Positions 1 through 7,263 of a DNA stretch of 14,902 nt are shown here, one piece after another (positions within the stretch are counted from its first letter, which is position 1; every line of letters starts with the position of its first letter). The translations under genes were made by a program, and so were the position numbers. The DNA lies in the NCBI GenBank assembly GCA_900764695.1, contig CAAFOY010000087.1, forward strand, positions 1 to 14,902. Direction: 5' to 3'. The stretch comes from Lachnospiraceae bacterium (GTDB lineage Bacteria > Bacillota_A > Clostridia > Lachnospirales > Lachnospiraceae). Under the pieces are notes generated by a model. That model ran no database searches and was not told the DNA's origin. It worked only from the letters and a program-made list of their open reading frames with translations.

Positions 1-124
1 ACTGTTGTTTTGGAATTCATCATTTCTGATGACGTTCACTGAAAATCTTTTATTCATTTTCAGGGATGGTTGCTGTTCAATTATCAATGTTCTTGTTTTG
101 CTTGTTGCTGTTTCAGCAGCAACT
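1..124 (-). promoter_or_regulatory. Probable rRNA operon leader (5' transcribed region), continues off the left edge
   Basis: On the minus strand this stretch lies just downstream of two tandem strong promoters and has no credible reading frame. It contains three hairpins: arms 117-123/104-110 (GTTGCTG/CAGCAAC, 7 pairs), arms 56-63/39-46 (CTGAAAAT/ATTTTCAG, 8 pairs) and arms 28-32/17-21. Between the first two, at 71-90, lies an ATTGATAATTGAACAG-like segment resembling the conserved leader motif found before Firmicute 16S genes. I infer that this is the leader of an rRNA operon whose 16S gene starts to the left of base 1. No part of a mature rRNA is visible, so a tRNA cluster or another strongly expressed RNA remains possible. 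Confidence 0.62.
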
Positions 125-129
125 CGTTC

Positions 130-158
130 ATATTATCACGATTGTTCTGCTTTGTCAA
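130..158 (-). promoter_or_regulatory. Strong promoter P2, probably of an rRNA operon
   Basis: On the minus strand there is a perfect -35 box TTGACA at 158-153, a 17-base spacer, and a -10 box TAATAT at 135-130 preceded by TGA, which gives an extended -10. The expected start of transcription is near 123-124, just at the leader hairpin. A consensus -35, optimal spacing and an extended -10 together are typical of stable-RNA promoters. Confidence 0.8.
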
Positions 159-256
159 CAACTTTTTTATGTTTTTTAATTTTTTCTTCGTTATTCAAAA
201 CTTAGAATCAATTAAATTTTTCTGTCTGAACTGCTGTCTCAACAGTCAGCTTGAAT

Positions 257-285
257 AGAATACAACTTTTATATACAATTGTCAA
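257..285 (-). promoter_or_regulatory. Strong promoter P1, upstream member of a tandem pair
   Basis: On the minus strand a perfect -35 box TTGACA at 285-280 is followed by a 17-base spacer and a -10 box TATTCT at 262-257 (4 of 6 matches). It points the same way as P2, which lies about 127 bases downstream. Tandem promoters with perfect -35 boxes are a common layout for rRNA operons in Firmicutes. The DNA between P1 and P2 is AT-rich and holds only weak hairpins around 226-251. Confidence 0.72.
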
Positions 286-403
286 CACTTTTTTTCAATT
301 TTATTTATTTTTCTTCATTCTTCATTTGTATGTTATCTTGCAAATTTAAATTCTACCCTCTTTATTTGTCTAACTTTAATATTTTGTGCAATTAACAAAG
401 AAA
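286..403. other. AT-rich spacer between the truA terminator and the tandem promoters
   Basis: No credible gene is present on either strand. The stretch is very AT-rich, with A-tracts on the minus strand just upstream of P1. Such tracts are where UP-like elements would sit in a strong promoter, but that role is only inferred. Confidence 0.5.
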
Positions 404-440
404 ATTCCACTATATGAAATAATCTTCTATATGGTGGAAT
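404..440 (-). terminator. Intrinsic terminator after truA
   Basis: The arms 404-415 and 429-440 form a stem of about 12 positions (ATTCCAC/GTGGAAT plus a TATAT extension) with one non-pairing position on the minus strand and a 13-base loop. In the minus-strand direction the stem is followed by a T-rich run (GGAATTTTCTTTGTT). It lies about 50 bases after the truA stop and would separate the ecf-truA transcript from the promoters further on. The one irregular pair is a wobble if read on the plus strand, but only the minus strand has a good T-run. Confidence 0.7.
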
Positions 441-493
441 CATCATTATTTTCTATTTCTTCTTAGACTTTAGTTTATATTTATTTTTTTCAT

Positions 494-1234
494 TCAATCC
501 TCATAGTCTATCTTAACCAGCATTAAGCCACATGCCGGTGCTTTAGGTCCCGCTGCATTTCTATCTTTTGCCTCTATTATTTCTTTTACATATTCTGGTG
601 GATAAACTCCCAATCCTACTTTTATTAAAGTACCTACAATTATCCTCACCATATTATATAAGAACCCATTACCAGATATTATTATTGATATGACATCGTC
701 ATTTTTATCTACCTCTAATCTATATACGGTTCTAACTGTACTTTCAACCTGACTTCCCGATGAGCAAAAACTTGCGAAGTCATGTTCCCCTACTATATAT
801 TTTGCTGCTTCTTTCATTTTTTCAACATTTAAGGGCATATATACAAAGTGGGTATATAGTCTCTGCGTTGGCATATCAAATTTTCTATTTAAAATCTTAT
901 ATTCATATGTTTTTGTACTATTACAAAATCTCGGATGCCATTCCAGCGGAACTTCCTCTGATTTTTGTATTCTAATATCATTAGGCAGTCTTTGATTTAA
1001 TGCAAATGAAAATTTCTCACCCGGAATTTTTGATTCCGTATCAAAAACAGCTACATTTCCCATAGCATGGACCCCCGAATCAGTTCTACTCGCTCCAATA
1101 ACAGCTGTTTCTACTCCTGTCAATTCACTTATAGCTTTATTAAGCACTTCCTCTACAGTTATTCCATTTATTTGTATTTGCCATCCACAATAATTTGTGC
1201 CATCATACGCTATAATTAATTTTACTCTCTTCAT
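494..1234 (-). CDS. truA: tRNA pseudouridine(38-40) synthase TruA
   Basis: TruA converts uridines 38, 39 and 40 in the tRNA anticodon stem-loop to pseudouridine in the cytoplasm. The 246-residue product has the usual family length. The catalytic motif is clear: GASRTDSGVHA around residues 48-57, with the catalytic aspartate at D52. The N-terminal KLIIAYDGTNYCGWQ (5-19) is the typical family opening, and ALNQRLPNDIRI lies in the middle region. An AGGAGA site lies about 12 bases before the ATG, slightly far. It is the last gene of the ecfA1-ecfA2-ecfT-truA block, 133 bases after ecfT. This block order is common next to rplQ in Firmicutes. Identification is secure. Confidence 0.97.
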   Translation of the reverse strand: MKRVKLIIAYDGTNYCGWQIQINGITVEEVLNKAISELTGVETAVIGASRTDSGVHAMGNVAVFDTESKIPGEKFSFALNQRLPNDIRIQKSEEVPLEWHPRFCNSTKTYEYKILNRKFDMPTQRLYTHFVYMPLNVEKMKEAAKYIVGEHDFASFCSSGSQVESTVRTVYRLEVDKNDDVISIIISGNGFLYNMVRIIVGTLIKVGLGVYPPEYVKEIIEAKDRNAAGPKAPACGLMLVKIDYED

Positions 1235-1280
1235 TTATTTATAATTCTCCTAATAAACGATTAATTGTATATATTACAAG

Positions 1281-1286
1281 ATTATA
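1281..1286 (-). promoter_or_regulatory. Possible -10 box for a truA promoter
   Basis: A perfect TATAAT on the minus strand lies about 47 bases before the truA start, in the 133-base ecfT-truA gap. No good -35 box stands 16-18 bases upstream, and the gap is so AT-rich that a chance match is likely. The rest of the gap shows nothing more convincing. Confidence 0.3.
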
Positions 1287-1367
1287 TTTGCAAATTATTA
1301 ATAACTTATTTTATTTTTCTATTGTTTATTAATACAATTTTATTTTTACTAATATATTTATCATATT

Positions 1368-2204
1368 TTAGCTTGCTTTTATGCTCAGAAACTTAAACAT
1401 CACTAAATTATTCGTAACAAATCCTGCTCCTAATATCACACACAAAAAGACAACTAATACTAAATATGATATTTTATCCTTTTTCTTATAAACAAGTGGT
1501 TTTAATTTTGTTCTATTGCCACCATGATAACATCTCGATTCCATAGCCATTGCTAAATCCAGCGCTCTTCTTATAGAAGAAACAAATAGTGGTACTAACA
1601 ATGGTATTAAACTTTTAACACGCTGCATAAGTCCGCCTGTTTCAAAGTCTGCTCCTCTTGCCATTTGAGCTTTTTTTATTTTCTCTGTTTCCTCAACTAA
1701 AGTCGGAATGAACCTTAAGGCTAAAGACATCATCATTGCCATTTCATGTACCGGAAAGTGTATTTTATTTAAAAATGCAAATGATTTTTCCAATCCGTCT
1801 GATAAATCGTTAGGTGTAGTGGTTAATGTCAAAACAGATGTACTCAACACTAAAAATGTTAATCTAAATGTTAAAAATCCACCTGTTATTAATCCTTCTT
1901 TAGTTATTTTAATTATCCAAAATGTTATGATTGGTGTTCCTGGGGTAAATAAAATATTTAACACTATCGTAAATACAAGTAAAAATAATATTCCTTTTAT
2001 CCCTTTTATTATTTTTGCAAATGGTACTTTAGATATTTTTATTATAATTGCCAAAAACATTACAATTGCAAGTAATCCTATAATGTTATTTGTTGAAAAA
2101 ATAGCTATTATAAATATTAAAGTGCCAAATAGTTTTACCCTAGGATCTAATTTATGAATTATTGAATTTTCAGGATAATATTGTCCTAATGTTATTTCTG
2201 CCAT
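1368..2204 (-). CDS. ecfT: ECF transporter transmembrane component EcfT
   Basis: EcfT is the membrane scaffold of energy-coupling-factor importers. It joins the two ATPases to interchangeable substrate-binding S components, which bring in vitamins or metal ions. The 278-residue product begins with the family-typical ITLGQYYPENSIIHKLDPRVKL (residues 4-25) and has several hydrophobic stretches (about 26-57, 70-88, 105-128, 197-210 and 246-270). Two coupling motifs that contact the ATPases are visible: ARG at 182-184 and SRC at 223-225, the second more usually SRG. It follows ecfA2 after 80 bases. The start has no Shine-Dalgarno site and an in-frame TAA directly precedes the ATG, so translation may depend on something upstream. 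No S component is encoded here. Confidence 0.95.
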   Translation of the reverse strand: MAEITLGQYYPENSIIHKLDPRVKLFGTLIFIIAIFSTNNIIGLLAIVMFLAIIIKISKVPFAKIIKGIKGILFLLVFTIVLNILFTPGTPIITFWIIKITKEGLITGGFLTFRLTFLVLSTSVLTLTTTPNDLSDGLEKSFAFLNKIHFPVHEMAMMMSLALRFIPTLVEETEKIKKAQMARGADFETGGLMQRVKSLIPLLVPLFVSSIRRALDLAMAMESRCYHGGNRTKLKPLVYKKKDKISYLVLVVFLCVILGAGFVTNNLVMFKFLSIKAS

Positions 2205-2212
2205 TTATCTAT

Positions 2213-2257
2213 CTAATTCAAAGTCTTTTTAGTATCTATTAAATTACGACTTTGCAT
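2213..2257 (-). other. Possible 14-codon upstream reading frame with a stem, before ecfT
   Basis: The 80-base ecfA2-ecfT gap holds an ATG at 2257 followed by 14 sense codons and a TAG that ends 8 bases before the ecfT ATG. A GAAAGG sits almost directly against this ATG, closer than ideal. Within it, CAAAGTC and GACTTTG (arms 2248-2254 and 2219-2225) can form a 7-pair stem with a 22-base loop. Because ecfT lacks its own ribosome site, reinitiation after this small frame is conceivable. It could equally be chance in AT-rich DNA. Confidence 0.25.
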
Positions 2258-2284
2258 ACCTTTCTATATATTATTACTATTGTT

Positions 2285-3142
2285 CTAAATGTCTTTTCTA
2301 TTTAGACATTGCATAATATTTTCACGTGCTTCTTCAATTGTTATAACATTCTCATCTACATCTAACCCTTTTTCTTTTAACTTATGCATAATATACGTAA
2401 TCTGGGGTGCTTTAAGTCCCATCTTTTCTAATTCTTTATAATGCTTAAATACATCCTTTGGCATTCCATCATATTTTATCTTACCATTATTTATTACGAT
2501 AAGGCGCTGTGCATAATTTGCTACATCTTCCATGCTATGAGACACCAAAACAACTCCTATGCCTGTATTATCATGTAATTCTTTAATTCTATTTAAAATT
2601 TTATCCCTTCCTTTTGGATCTAATCCCGCAGTTGGTTCATCTAAGACTATTATTTCTGGATTCATAGCCAGAACTCCTGCTATTGCTACTCTTCTTTTTT
2701 GTCCGCCTGACAGTTCGAAAGGAGATTTGTTATAGCATTTTTCGTTTATTCCAACCTGTTCAAGCACTAATTTAGCCTTTTTTTCTGCTTCTTCCCTGCT
2801 CATTCCCATATTCATTGGACCGAAACAGACATCTTTAAGCACTGTTTCTTCAAATAACTGATGCTCCGGATATTGAAAAACAAGCCCGACTTTGCATCTA
2901 AGTTTTCGCAAATCATAATTATTTTCATATATATTTTCATCATTATAAAATACATTTCCGCTCTTTGGTCTTTCCAATCCGTTAAAATGCTGTATTAATG
3001 TTGATTTTCCAGAGCCTGTGTGTCCTATAATTGCAACAAATTCACCTTTATTTATTTCCAAATTAACGTTATTTAACGCTTTTATTTCACTTGTAGTATC
3101 ACTGCCATATGTGTAGCATACATTTTCAAGTCGTATTCCCAT
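2285..3142 (-). CDS. ecfA2: ECF transporter ATP-binding subunit EcfA2
   Basis: This is one of the two cytoplasmic ATPases that power the ECF importer as a heterodimer with EcfA1. The 285-residue product carries all ABC motifs: Walker A GHTGSGKST at 40-48, Q-loop Q90, signature LSGGQ at 144-148, Walker B IIVLDE at 164-169 with catalytic E169, and switch histidine H202. The C-terminal extension of about 60 residues (KAPQITYIMHKLKEKGLDV region) is typical of EcfA subunits. The ATG is preceded by AGGAGG with good spacing, and the gap after the ecfA1 stop is 9 bases, so the two are co-translated. The order after ecfA1 and before ecfT supports calling it A2. Confidence 0.95.
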   Translation of the reverse strand: MGIRLENVCYTYGSDTTSEIKALNNVNLEINKGEFVAIIGHTGSGKSTLIQHFNGLERPKSGNVFYNDENIYENNYDLRKLRCKVGLVFQYPEHQLFEETVLKDVCFGPMNMGMSREEAEKKAKLVLEQVGINEKCYNKSPFELSGGQKRRVAIAGVLAMNPEIIVLDEPTAGLDPKGRDKILNRIKELHDNTGIGVVLVSHSMEDVANYAQRLIVINNGKIKYDGMPKDVFKHYKELEKMGLKAPQITYIMHKLKEKGLDVDENVITIEEARENIMQCLNRKDI

Positions 3143-3151
3143 TTTGGCCTC

Positions 3152-4003
3152 CTAGTTATTATTGTATACCCTAACTATCTCATCTACTAACTCATCTATC
3201 TCTAATGTCCCATTTTTTATGTTTAAGCCTTCCTTTTGTAATTCAAAGCCTAATTCTGTAACCTGTGGAACTTCAAGTCCTAATTCCTTCATTTTTTCAA
3301 CTTCACAGAAAACTTCTCTTGGTGTTCCCTGTAATTCTATTTTTCCCTTATTCATTACAAATATTTTATCTGCATGTATAGTTTCACTCATATGATGTGT
3401 AATTAAGATAATTGTTATATTTTTAGCCTTGTTCAGTTCTTCTAATGTTGAAATAACTTCTTCCCTTCCAATTGGATCAAGCATTGCTGTAGGTTCGTCT
3501 AATATAATGCATTTAGGTTCCATTGCTATTATTCCTGCTATTGCTACTCTTTGCTTCTGTCCGCCTGATAATTTCATTGGAGAATGAAGTCTATACGCAG
3601 TCATATCAACTGCTTTTAGCGCATAATTTACCTGTTCCCATATTTTTTCGGTTGGAACACCCAGATTTTCCGGTCCAAATGCTACATCTTCTTCAACAAC
3701 AGCCGATACAATCTGATTATCAGGATTCTGAAATACCATTCCTGCCTGTTGTCTTATATCCCAGATTTTCTTTTCATCTTTAGTATTCATCCCGGATATT
3801 AAAACTGTTCCTTCAGTCGGAGCAAGCAACGCATTAATATGTTTTGCCAAAGACGATTTACCTGAACCATTATGACCTAATATTGCAATAAACTGTCCTT
3901 CTTCTACATCAAGATCTACGCCATCAATGGCTGTTATTATTTCTGCATTTTCATCATTGTCTTTAAATTTATGAACCAAATGTTTTATATTAATTATTCC
4001 CAT
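3152..4003 (-). CDS. ecfA1: ECF transporter ATP-binding subunit EcfA1
   Basis: This is the partner ATPase of EcfA2 in the energising module of an ECF importer. The 283-residue product has Walker A GHNGSGKSS at 43-51, Q-loop Q92 in FQNPDNQIV, signature LSGGQ at 145-149, Walker B CIILDEP at 165-171 with E170, and H-loop H203. The FQNPDNQ motif and the EVPQVTELG segment near 244-252 match EcfA1 proteins. A GAGG site lies 7 bases before the ATG. It is the first gene of its block, 287 bases beyond rplQ, with its own extended -10 promoter in the gap. Older annotations call it cbiO1; a cobalt-specific role is not supported here, because no cobalt genes are seen. Confidence 0.95.
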   Translation of the reverse strand: MGIINIKHLVHKFKDNDENAEIITAIDGVDLDVEEGQFIAILGHNGSGKSSLAKHINALLAPTEGTVLISGMNTKDEKKIWDIRQQAGMVFQNPDNQIVSAVVEEDVAFGPENLGVPTEKIWEQVNYALKAVDMTAYRLHSPMKLSGGQKQRVAIAGIIAMEPKCIILDEPTAMLDPIGREEVISTLEELNKAKNITIILITHHMSETIHADKIFVMNKGKIELQGTPREVFCEVEKMKELGLEVPQVTELGFELQKEGLNIKNGTLEIDELVDEIVRVYNNN

Positions 4004-4068
4004 GTCATATCCTCAAATTGTTTTGAATTTCAAGTTTTATTCACGCTTTATTTTTGCACATAATTGAA

Positions 4069-4077
4069 ATTATAGCA
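4069..4077 (-). promoter_or_regulatory. Extended -10 promoter of the ecfA1-ecfA2-ecfT-truA block
   Basis: On the minus strand TGCTATAAT (4077-4069) is a perfect extended -10 element. Transcription would start near 4062 and leave an untranslated leader of about 60 bases before ecfA1. No good -35 stands at the right distance, which extended -10 promoters tolerate. A second, weaker pair lies further upstream: TTGACT at 4122-4117 with TAAAAC 16 bases on. The site lies after the rplQ terminator, as expected for a new transcription unit. Confidence 0.6.
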
Positions 4078-4224
4078 ATAATTTTTTCTATATAGTTTTA
4101 TATTTCACCTTATAATAGTCAAAATTTTGTTATTGGTTTTATTTGGCGTAGCAAAATATAATTACTTATTTATCTTTTCTTACAATTTGGATTAACCCCA
4201 CGCTTGACAAAAAGCTGATATAGC

Positions 4225-4267
4225 AAAACGGACAAACATTGCCTTATCAACAACATTTGTCCGTTTT
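4225..4267 (-). terminator. Intrinsic terminator of the alpha operon, after rplQ
   Basis: The arms 4225-4241 and 4251-4267 form a 17-pair stem on the minus strand with a 9-base loop, 12 of the pairs being perfect AAAACGGACAAA/TTTGTCCGTTTT. Two inner positions pair as U-G and G-U only when read on the minus strand, which supports the minus-strand RNA as the functional one. The 3' arm ends in TTTT, and a second short T-run follows about 11 bases on. It lies 24 bases after the rplQ stop. A downstream regulatory element of the kind known after rplQ in some Firmicutes is an alternative reading. Confidence 0.8.
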
Positions 4268-4290
4268 ATATATAAGTTAAACTTTATTTA

Positions 4291-4818
4291 TTATACTAAT
4301 TCAAGTAATACTTCCATTGCAGCATCACCTTTTCTCTGACCGATTTTTACAATTCTTGTATATCCGCCATTACGATCTGCATACTTTGGAGCAATTTCAT
4401 CAAATAACTTGTTAGTTAAGTCAACTTTCTTTCTGTCTTTCTTCTTACCTGTAGCATTTTCTGTTACATCGTAAAGAACTTTGTTCATCTGACGTCTAGC
4501 ATGAAGACGTGAAGGCTGATCTTTCTTGATTGTCTTCTGTTCTTCATCATATACTGTTACTTTCTTGCCGTCTACGACTTCTTTAACATTCTTGCCATCT
4601 TTATCTTTACGAGCTACTTTAGCTACAACTGTTACTTCGTCAAAGTTATCTTTTTCTTTAACTGCTAATGCAATAAGACCTTCAGCAACTTTACGAATTT
4701 CTTTAGCTCTTGCTTCAGTAGTAACAATCTTGCCGTTATTTAAAAGACTTGTAACCTGACCTCTAATTAAAGCTTTTCTTTGACTTGAAGTTCTTCCAAG
4801 TTTTCTATAACCTGCCAT
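4291..4818 (-). CDS. rplQ: 50S ribosomal protein L17 (bL17), long form
   Basis: L17 is a component of the large ribosomal subunit, near the polypeptide exit. The conserved ends are clear: [26 protein letters not shown] at the N-terminus and [29 protein letters not shown] near 139-167. At 175 residues it is well above the usual 115-130. The extra length is mainly a charged, lysine-rich insertion at about residues 57-103, between the N-terminal helices and the SRLHARRQ motif, plus a few residues at 122-133. It is the last gene of the alpha operon, 34 bases after rpoA, with GGAGG before the ATG, and a strong hairpin follows. Base composition resembles its neighbours, so transfer is not suggested. 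Confidence 0.97.
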   Translation of the reverse strand: MAGYRKLGRTSSQRKALIRGQVTSLLNNGKIVTTEARAKEIRKVAEGLIALAVKEKDNFDEVTVVAKVARKDKDGKNVKEVVDGKKVTVYDEEQKTIKKDQPSRLHARRQMNKVLYDVTENATGKKKDRKKVDLTNKLFDEIAPKYADRNGGYTRIVKIGQRKGDAAMEVLLELV

Positions 4819-4852
4819 TTTCTTACCTCCATAATATTTAAACTAATAAATA

Positions 4853-5812
4853 TTAGTTTTCATCGCTTGGTCTCAATTCAAGGCCGAGTTCTTTCAACTT
4901 CGCAAGCACTTCATCTAATGATTTACGGCCTAAGTTTCTAACCTTCATCATATCTTCAGGAGTCTTGTTTGTTAATTCCTCAACTGTATTGATACCTGCT
5001 CTCTTCAAACAATTGTATGAACGAACTGATAATTCCAACTCATCAATGTTCATTTCTAACACTTTATCGATTTCATCATCTACAGCATCTACGATTACTT
5101 CTGCATTTCTTGCATTTTCTGACAAATCAATAAACAGTTTTAAGTGTTCGCTGAGAACCTTAGCTGCTAAACTAACAGCTTCGTCTGTTTCCAAAGTGCC
5201 GTTTGTATAAACATCCAATGTAAGTTTATCAAAATCAGTTACCTGGCCTACACGAGTATTCTGTACTGACATATTTACTCTTTCAACTGGTGTGTAGATT
5301 GAATCTACAGCAATTACACCGATTGGTAAACTATCATTCTTATTCTTGTCAGCACTAATGTATCCTCTGCCTTTTGTGATAATTAATTCCATACTAAGCT
5401 TGCTGTCTGCGCCACCGTTAAGTGTTGCAATAACCAACTCTGGGTTTAAAATCTCAATATCAGAATCTACTTGAATATCAGCTGCTGTTACAACACAATC
5501 TCCACTTGCTTCAATATGTGCAACCTTTGGTTCATTAGTAGCACTATTGTTTTTAATAGCAAGCTGTTTGATATTTAAAATTATTTCAGTAACATCTTCT
5601 TTTACACCTGGTATTGAACTGAATTCATGAAGAACTCCGTCAATTTTAATCTGGCTTACAGCTGCACCTGGTAATGTAGAAAGCATAATTCTTCTTAATG
5701 CATTGCCAAGTGTTGTTCCGTAACCTCTTTCAAGAGGTTCTACAACAAACTTACCATATCTACCATCTTCTGATTTCTCTGTTATTATATTTGGTCTTTC
5801 AAAATCGAACAC
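4853..5812 (-). CDS. rpoA: DNA-directed RNA polymerase alpha subunit
   Basis: The alpha dimer is the platform on which RNA polymerase assembles, and its C-terminal domain contacts UP elements and activators. The 319-residue product has the N-terminal assembly domain (about 1-230) with [23 protein letters not shown] at 29-51. A short linker leads to the C-terminal helix-hairpin-helix domain (about 250-314), where [15 protein letters not shown] includes R264, the counterpart of the DNA-contacting arginine. The start is a GTG at 5812, about nine bases after an AGGAGG; MFDFERPN is the usual family beginning. It lies between rpsD and rplQ with gaps of about 35 bases. Confidence 0.97.
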   Translation of the reverse strand: MFDFERPNIITEKSEDGRYGKFVVEPLERGYGTTLGNALRRIMLSTLPGAAVSQIKIDGVLHEFSSIPGVKEDVTEIILNIKQLAIKNNSATNEPKVAHIEASGDCVVTAADIQVDSDIEILNPELVIATLNGGADSKLSMELIITKGRGYISADKNKNDSLPIGVIAVDSIYTPVERVNMSVQNTRVGQVTDFDKLTLDVYTNGTLETDEAVSLAAKVLSEHLKLFIDLSENARNAEVIVDAVDDEIDKVLEMNIDELELSVRSYNCLKRAGINTVEELTNKTPEDMMKVRNLGRKSLDEVLAKLKELGLELRPSDEN

Positions 5813-5847
5813 TAATTAGCCCCTCCTTTATTGGGAATTGCTTAAGC

Positions 5848-6441
5848 TTATTTAGAATATAATTCGACAATAAGCATTTCATCTACGGGAACATCAATCT
5901 CTTCTCTCTTTGGAAGTTCTTTAATTTCACCCTTAAGATTTTCCTGGTCTGCTTCAAGCCATGATGGAACTGTTCTTCCGCCAGTCACTTCTACGATATC
6001 TTTGTATCTCTGTGATGACTTGCAACCTTCTTTAATTTCGATAACATCGCCTGCTTTAATTAAGTAAGAAGGAATGTTAACCTGCTTTCCGTTTACTAAT
6101 ACGTGCTTATGATCAACAATCTGTCTTGCTTCTTTTCTTGTTCTAGCATATCCCATACGGAATACAACATTATCAAGTCTACGTTCTAATAAAATCATAA
6201 GGTTTTCACCTGTCTGACCTGGCATCTTTGAAGCCTTCTTGAAGTAATTTCTGAAAGGTTTTTCTAAAACACCATAAATGAATTTAGCTTTCTGTTTTTC
6301 TCTTAACTGAAGTCCATATTCACTCATTTTTCTACTAGATCTGTTTAAGTTTCTATTTGATTTCTTGTCTATTCCTAAATAAATCGGATCTAAACCGAGA
6401 GATCTACATCTTTTAAGAACAGGAACTCTATTTACTGCCAT
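5848..6441 (-). CDS. rpsD: 30S ribosomal protein S4 (uS4)
   Basis: S4 binds 16S rRNA early and nucleates small-subunit assembly. In several bacteria it also represses its own operon by binding mRNA. The 197-residue product has the N-terminal S4 domain and, from about residue 89 ([33 protein letters not shown]), the S4 RNA-binding fold. The N-terminus ([16 protein letters not shown]) has one cysteine where zinc-binding forms have four, so this is the zinc-independent type. The gene lies between rpsK and rpoA. In Bacillus subtilis rpsD stands alone with its own leader, so its place here makes S4 a candidate ligand for the structured RNA ahead of rpsM. Confidence 0.96.
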   Translation of the reverse strand: MAVNRVPVLKRCRSLGLDPIYLGIDKKSNRNLNRSSRKMSEYGLQLREKQKAKFIYGVLEKPFRNYFKKASKMPGQTGENLMILLERRLDNVVFRMGYARTRKEARQIVDHKHVLVNGKQVNIPSYLIKAGDVIEIKEGCKSSQRYKDIVEVTGGRTVPSWLEADQENLKGEIKELPKREEIDVPVDEMLIVELYSK

Positions 6442-6458
6442 TTCTATTCCCTCCTAAA

Positions 6459-6854
6459 TTAGACTCTTCTACGCTTTGGTGGGCGACATCCATTATGTGG
6501 AACAGGAGTAACATCCTTGATACTTGTAACTTCAAGTCCACAAGTTGCTAAAGCACGAATTGCTGCTTCTCTACCTGAACCTGGACCTTTAACCATAACA
6601 TCTACTGTCTTTAAGCCATGTACTAAAGCTGCTTTTGTTGCAGTTTCAGCTGCCATCTGAGCTGCATAAGGAGTAGATTTCTTTGAACCTCTAAATCCTA
6701 GACCACCAGCACTTGCCCATGATAAGGCATTTCCTTCAGCATCTGTTAATGTAACAATTGTATTGTTAAATGATGCCTGGATATGTGCCTGTCCGTGTTC
6801 AACGTTTTTCTTAATACGCTTTTTTGTCACTTTCTTTGTAACTTTTTTAGCCAT
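6459..6854 (-). CDS. rpsK: 30S ribosomal protein S11 (uS11)
   Basis: S11 forms part of the platform of the small subunit and contacts mRNA near the E site. The 131-residue product has a lysine-rich N-terminus (1-16) and then the family core: [15 protein letters not shown] (24-38), [18 protein letters not shown] (53-70), [14 protein letters not shown] (89-102) and the C-terminal [22 protein letters not shown] lies 10 bases before the ATG. Spacing to rpsM and rpsD is short, consistent with one transcript. Confidence 0.97.
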   Translation of the reverse strand: MAKKVTKKVTKKRIKKNVEHGQAHIQASFNNTIVTLTDAEGNALSWASAGGLGFRGSKKSTPYAAQMAAETATKAALVHGLKTVDVMVKGPGSGREAAIRALATCGLEVTSIKDVTPVPHNGCRPPKRRRV

Positions 6855-6879
6855 TTTAAACTAACCTCCCTTATGGGTA

Positions 6880-7248
6880 CTATTTCTTCTTATTTGCTAC
6901 AGTTCTCTTTGGACCTTTTCTTGTTCTTGCATTAGTCTTTGTCTTCTGACCGCGAACAGGAAGTCCTCTTCTATGACGAATTCCTCTGTAACATCCAATT
7001 TCTTGTAATCTCTTAATGTTTAAAGCGATTTCTCTTCTTAAATCACCTTCAACAGTCTGGCTTGCATCGATAACTTCGCTAATCTTCTTAACTTCATCGT
7101 CTGTTAAATCTTTACAACGTGTGTTAGGATCTACATTAGCTTCAGCTAAAATTCTCTGTGAGCTTGGAAGTCCAATTCCATAAATATAAGTCAAGCCAAT
7201 TTCAACTCTCTTTTCTCTTGGTAAATCAACACCTGAAATACGAGCCAT
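6880..7248 (-). CDS. rpsM: 30S ribosomal protein S13 (uS13)
   Basis: S13 lies in the head of the small subunit, contacts the P-site tRNA and forms an intersubunit bridge. I place the start at 7248 ([19 protein letters not shown], 122 residues), the usual length and beginning. An in-frame ATG five codons upstream at 7263 overlaps the GGAGG ribosome site (7261-7257), which stands 8 bases from the 7248 start, so the longer version is unlikely. The core [15 protein letters not shown] and the C-terminal [16 protein letters not shown] are typical. It is the first gene of the alpha-type operon and follows a long structured leader after rpmJ. Confidence 0.96.
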   Translation of the reverse strand: MARISGVDLPREKRVEIGLTYIYGIGLPSSQRILAEANVDPNTRCKDLTDDEVKKISEVIDASQTVEGDLRREIALNIKRLQEIGCYRGIRHRRGLPVRGQKTKTNARTRKGPKRTVANKKK

Positions 7249-7263
7249 GTGTATAACCTCCAT

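Noticed and set aside
5..258. Two overlapping plus-strand reading frames (66 and 62 codons) at the left edge
   Set aside because: Low-complexity phenylalanine- and leucine-rich translations, no ribosome site, and they lie opposite promoters and a hairpin-rich leader on the minus strand.
1708..2157. A 149-codon plus-strand frame
   Set aside because: It lies antisense inside ecfT, whose product is clearly recognised; the translation has no family likeness and reflects the AT-rich complement.
4111..4122. TATAAT on the plus strand in the rplQ-ecfA1 gap
   Set aside because: No -35 box at the right distance and no plus-strand gene downstream; it is AT-rich background opposite a minus-strand unit.
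7249..7263. A longer rpsM start adding MEVIH
   Set aside because: The added codons cover the GGAGG ribosome site for the ATG at 7248, and S13 proteins begin MARI(S/A)GV.
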